10,956 bases of DNA, taken from Saccoglossus kowalevskii. Taxonomy: Eukaryota > Hemichordata > Enteropneusta > Harrimaniidae. The stretch covers positions 1 to 10,956 of the forward strand of contig NW_003128904.1 in the NCBI RefSeq assembly GCF_000003605.2, in the 5' to 3' direction. The notes beneath the pieces were generated by a model that made no database searches, had not been told where the DNA came from, and saw only the letters and a list, made by a program, of their open reading frames with translations. Below are positions 7,993 to 10,956 of the stretch, piece by piece; position 1 is the first letter of the stretch; each line of letters starts with the position of its first letter. A program made the translations under genes and the position numbers.

Positions 7993-8620
7993 TCTCTAGT
8001 AGAAATTCATGGTCAACGGCAGTAAATACATTAGCAAGACAAGCACAAAAATCGATGGGGCAATTTTTCGCATGATACATAATACTGGGAGTCTTCCATA
8101 TAATGATTATTTTAAATTATTTGATGGTATGATTTTACCAATTTTATTATGTTATGTTATGGATCAGAGATATGGGGACATAATAGGTATCAGGTAGTAG
8201 AAAGATTCCAGTTAAAATATTGCAAAGCTTTTTTAGGAGTTACGTCATCCACATCCGACGTTGCAGTACTCGGAGAGGGTGGTAGATACCCTATACATAA
8301 TTATACAGTCAAAAAGTGTATGAAATACTGGCTAAGACTATTAATTATGCACCCACGTAGAGTTGCTAAGCAAGCTTATAAACTTGCGCTCAATCTTGAT
8401 GAAAATGACAGAACGTCATGGGCAAAAAACATAAAATCTATTGTTTTTGAGTTTGGTTTTGGTGAAGTGTGGTTTTGGCAGGGTCCTGGTGACCCTGAAG
8501 CCTTTCTCTGTCAATTTATGTCAAGGGCAAATGATATTTTTTGACAAAATTGGAGAGCGGAGGTGTGTACAAAATACGAACTACGTACCTTTTCGAGACG
8601 TCGCTCATATTCGCTAAAGT
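7972..8620 (+). pseudogene. LINE-B ORF2 C-terminal domain, frameshifted
   Basis: YKYLGLLISSRNSW continues the RT. A shift near 8070 leads to FRMIHNTGSLPYNDYFKLFD and GMILPILL. There a 5-bp tandem duplication (tgtta twice, about 8149-8158) breaks the hallmark block, which resumes as CYGSEIWGHNRYQVVERF in another frame. It then stays open to 8544: LGVTSSTSDVAVLGEGGRYP, CMKYWLRLLI, FGFGEVWFWQ, MSRANDIF. The TGA at 8542-8544 is probably a nonsense mutation, since QNWRAEVCTKYELRTF continues in frame and matches what follows in this protein group. The extreme C-terminus is not recoverable. Confidence 0.87.
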
Positions 8621-8763
8621 AGAATTTGTGCTACTGTTTAACCCTCAGTAACACATGGTACACTAACCGAAGTGATGTTTGGGAGATTCGTAACTTGCTG
8701 AGTTCCTCCTTGCTCCGCAACAATTTTTTATACAATATTCAAATATAAACGCTGGTGCGTTCT
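8621..8763. other. Junction between LINE-B and LINE-C
   Basis: About 140 bp with no firm assignment. The plus strand may hold decayed LINE-B C-terminus (LTLSNTWY near 8640). The minus strand may hold the next LINE-C residues (NAPAFIFEYCIK, about 8726-8761), the usual continuation of RT domain 0. A small hairpin, aacgc-tggt-gcgtt, lies at 8748-8761 beside the LINE-C edge. No target-site duplication or tail is visible. Confidence 0.45.
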
Positions 8764-9015
8764 TTAAAAAAATTCAACAGCAATACCGTCCAGACCAGAA
8801 GCCTTACCATTGGACATTTTGATAACGATAGTTTTAATCTCATCTAAAGTAATGGGCGTGTCTAGCGTTATATAGTTTACGTCAGTAAATTCTTGTGTGT
8901 TTCCCATATCGACATTATCTACAAATTCTTTAATTAATTCATAAAACTCATCATTGCCAGTTTTCTGGTCTGCTACCAGACTAATTCGGTTAAAAAGCGA
9001 TTTAAAAATACTCAT
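8764..9015 (-). pseudogene. LINE-C ORF2 fragment: pre-RT region and RT domain 0
   Basis: Eighty-three open codons with the classic run-in to a non-LTR RT: SIFKSLFNRIS, then ITLDTPITLDEIKTIVIKMS and NGKASGLDGIAVEFF. The K-x-x-G-x-DGI core is RT domain 0. A TAA at 8764-8766 ends it in a run of seven T, where a one-base slip would restore the expected Lys after EFF. The ATG at the start is internal to the original ORF2. Confidence 0.88.
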
Positions 9016-9089
9016 ACCCCTTCGTAAAAGATAGATTATGAGATGGGCTATGCACGCTGCTTTTGAAAAGGGATCATTTTTTTTTAATT

Positions 9090-9530
9090 TCTTTCCCTTG
9101 CTGCAGATTTAAGCTTCTCACACATCTTATGATGATATTCTTCCTTCTTTAATGAAATAATATTTCCTTTTCAGCATGGCAAAGTTTTACTAACAATTCC
9201 TCACTCGGAACCTCATTAAAATTGTGTTAACCTGTTTTTTTCATATTCAGACATTCGTTGTCAAACCATTCATATTTCTCTATTTCCTTGGTAAAATTGT
9301 GTGTACTCCATTGTTTTAACATGCCATTACCACAGCTTTTAATAACGTCAATTAAGACGTCATTTGCTTCATCAACAAGTCCAGAATCAAATGCGTTATT
9401 TGATTCAACAATACGCGTCTTAATATCATCATTATTAAACTTAGTTTTATAACTATCAGAAAATTTTAAATTTAAAACATATCGATTCGGTAGTGCAAAA
9501 CGTTTGTATTGTTATTTCAATTTTGTCCTC
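9090..9530 (-). pseudogene. LINE-C ORF2 linker between endonuclease and RT
   Basis: Two open stretches in different frames. The first (about 9228-9520) reads YKRFALPNRYVLNLKFSDSY, then TRIVESNNAFDSGLVDEAND and KYEWFDNECLNMKK. The W-F/W-D-x-E-C block is the usual landmark of this linker. After a TAA it continues as EVPSEELLVKLCHAEKEI, shifts to KKEEYHHKMCEKLKSAARER (about 9092-9152) and stops. Known function is only as a spacer rich in basic residues. It sits exactly between the SDHLP endonuclease motif and RT domain 0, which supports a single element. Confidence 0.75.
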
Positions 9531-9561
9531 TTTTTGAACCAACGATGCTTGTATAATTTAG

Positions 9562-10320
9562 TGGCAAGTGGTCCGATTCTGAGCGTTTATCCACACTGAA
9601 ATATTCAATTGAAGTCGTCTTCCTTTACCATGATATAATCAACGACACTTGCCCCGTTATGTGTTATACATGTATAAAATCCACTATCATTCTCACGAAA
9701 TAATCTCCCATTAATAATCCTAACACCAGTACTTTTACAAAATTCCCTACCATAAGTACTAACCTCAGTGTCAAACGAGCGTCGTTTTGGCAATGCGGAA
9801 TCTGCCACATACTTATCCGAAACAAGCAAGTACATTACGTCATCATTCATAGTGTAATCTAATTGGTCACCCTTTCTTCCATTAAAATCACCGGCTATCA
9901 TTAGGATGTGGGTACGTACGTGTCAGTATGCATTGCGACCTCATCTTCTAAAATATCTAAAACACATTCATTTGCATAAACAGATGACCCAATAGATGAT
10001 CTGTAGACAACTGCTAATAACATTTTAGGACATTTACTACAACAGCTTGGTGCAATTAATGTACTTGTAAGTTTTTGGATGTGCAACTTAGTTGAACTTT
10101 TGTAAAAGAATGATATACCAACTGATTGCCTACCTAATTGCGAATGTTTTGGCCTTGTTACATACAATGCCTCAAAACTTGCTATCGATATATCATTGTC
10201 ACGTGACAACAATCTCTCTACAAAACAAACAAAATCAAACTGACCTACATAATTAACAAAATTATTGTCACCGAGCTTTGAAAACAATCCATTAATATTC
10301 CAACACAAGAATTTAAGATT
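9562..10320 (-). pseudogene. LINE-C apurinic-like endonuclease domain
   Basis: This domain nicks target DNA to prime reverse transcription. The first piece (9901-10308) begins LKFLCWNINGLFSKLGDN, followed by FVNYVGQFDFVCFVE with the catalytic Glu, GRQSVGISFFYK and KMLLAVVYRSS. A shift at about 9905 leads to ILMIAGDFNGRKGDQLDY (9901 downward) with the catalytic D-x-N, YGREFCKSTGVRIINGRLF, and NGASVVDYIM. After another shift near 9605 come FSVDKRSESDHLPL and the final catalytic Asp-His pair (9562-9576). All expected active-site motifs remain although the frame is broken twice. This N-terminal part of ORF2 is in the same frame as the end of ORF1. Confidence 0.92.
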
Positions 10321-10373
10321 TGTATTATTATTTAAATGGATATTATTAGTATTAGTCCTTCTATGGCCTTGGC

Positions 10374-10956
10374 CTCCATCCTATGGTCGCCCATTCCTTA
10401 TAGGTTTGATGTCTTTACTTGCCTAATCAAACACATATAACCCGTTTTCAATTTTTAACTTGAGATGTGTGGTCTTCCCTTCCGATCTTACTTTCATTAA
10501 AAAAGTGCAGAGTTTTCTTCTTTCCTCTCTCACTTTCGTGGAGAAGTCTTTAGTGATTCTATAGTTAGTATCCTTTAATTTATATCAAAACTTGTTCCCG
10601 TTGTATATATTTTGAGAATTTAGCAATGACAGGTTTTGGTCGCTCTTTAGAGTTATAAAGTCTGTGTATAATTCAATTAGATCACCATCTATGTCCACGT
10701 TGGTTGTAATAAATTCCTTTACCTTAGTTTCCGTGTGGACCCACGTTTCATTGCCTTCTTCGAAAATTCCTTTAAAAATCAAGTTATCGCTTTTCATCTG
10801 TCCTTCCTGTTTATCGGTCATTTCCTCCATATTTTCAATATTTTCCTGTAATATGTTATTTTAATTATCGATTGTTACAATCGTTTCCTTGGAATTTTTC
10901 AATTCCTGTTTTAAATCGGTTACATCATCAGTTAATTTATTTTTCTTTAAGTCTTT
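10374..10956 (-). pseudogene. LINE-C ORF1 (coiled coil, RRM-like, CTD), N-terminus off-window
   Basis: From the right edge the minus strand reads DLKKNKLTDDVTDLKQELKN, a heptad-like coiled coil, with an in-frame TAA at 10861-10863, then LQENIENMEEMTDKQ. The RRM-like start is DNLIFKGIFEEGNETW and VKEFITTNVDID. A shift exposes KERPKPVIAKFSKYIQREQV (about 10590-10650) and a compensating one returns to DTNYRITKDFSTKVREERRK, LMKVRSEGKTT and LKIENGLYVFD. A TAG at 10423-10425 may be nonsense, because ASKDIKPIRNGRP continues in frame to another TAG at about 10371-10373. The layout matches the L1-type ORF1 protein, a trimeric RNA-binding chaperone of the retrotransposition particle. Confidence 0.82.

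Larger units (their letters stand above)
6700..8620 (+). mobile_element. LINE-B: 5'-truncated non-LTR retrotransposon
   Basis: Plus-strand remnant with the linker that lies between endonuclease and RT, the full RT core and most of the C-terminal domain. No endonuclease or ORF1 is seen upstream, consistent with 5' truncation, which is typical of LINE insertion. No 3' tail is seen either, so the 3' end has been lost or has decayed. It is related to LINE-A (about half of the residues identical over 55 positions after motif C) but is a separate family. It points towards LINE-C, giving a tail-to-tail arrangement at about 8620-8764. Confidence 0.9.
8764..10956 (-). mobile_element. LINE-C: 5' half of a non-LTR retrotransposon, runs off the right edge
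   Basis: Minus-strand remnant holding most of ORF1, the endonuclease, the linker and RT domain 0, in the normal order from right to left. It lacks the RT core, C-terminal domain and 3' tail. That is the reverse of normal LINE truncation, which removes the 5' end, so the 3' half must have been separated or deleted after insertion. LINE-A, on the same strand to the left, contains exactly the missing part. The ORF1 N-terminus and 5' UTR lie beyond the window. Frame changes occur about every 100-400 bases. Confidence 0.9.

Noticed and set aside
9258-9452. 64-codon plus-strand frame
   Set aside because: It is antisense to the LINE-C linker containing the WFDNEC landmark.
10664-10864. 66-codon plus-strand frame
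   Set aside because: It is antisense to the LINE-C ORF1 coiled-coil and RRM-like region.

Overview
The window looks like AT-rich, repeat-dominated nuclear DNA from an animal, probably an invertebrate. The reasons are several decayed non-LTR retrotransposons (LINEs) of CR1/L2/Jockey-like type, a long 50-bp minisatellite, a 28-copy trinucleotide run, and no compact gene arrangement. The LINE style is common in molluscs, cnidarians, echinoderms and lancelets, but nothing here fixes the species. No intact host gene, tRNA, rRNA or CRISPR array was found.

Layout. Positions 1-1555 are a tandem array of about 31 copies of a 50-bp unit, running off the left edge. A small decayed outlier of the same array (about 3.5 copies) lies at 1907-2095. 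From 2102 to 3371 the DNA is mostly unique, with two weak candidate exons. An (AAT)28 run at 3372-3455 is best read as the 3' tail of LINE-A. LINE-A lies on the minus strand at about 3372-5256 and holds the reverse transcriptase (RT) from just past domain 0 to the true C-terminus at 3506, broken by stops and frameshifts. Positions 5257-6700 are unidentified, with one good TATA box. LINE-B, on the plus strand at about 6700-8620, has the linker, RT and part of the C-terminal domain. A short unexplained junction (8621-8763) follows. LINE-C, on the minus strand from 8764 past the right edge, holds the 5' half of an element: ORF1 (coiled coil, RRM-like, CTD), AP-like endonuclease, linker and RT domain 0.

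How the parts relate. LINE-A and LINE-C share a strand and are complementary: C stops in RT domain 0 where A begins. They may be the two halves of one formerly full-length LINE interrupted by about 3.5 kb of later DNA that carries LINE-B in the opposite direction. LINE-B and LINE-A are related (about half of the residues identical over 55 positions after the YxDD motif) but are different families. All coding remnants contain inactivating lesions, so no element here could mobilise itself as it stands.
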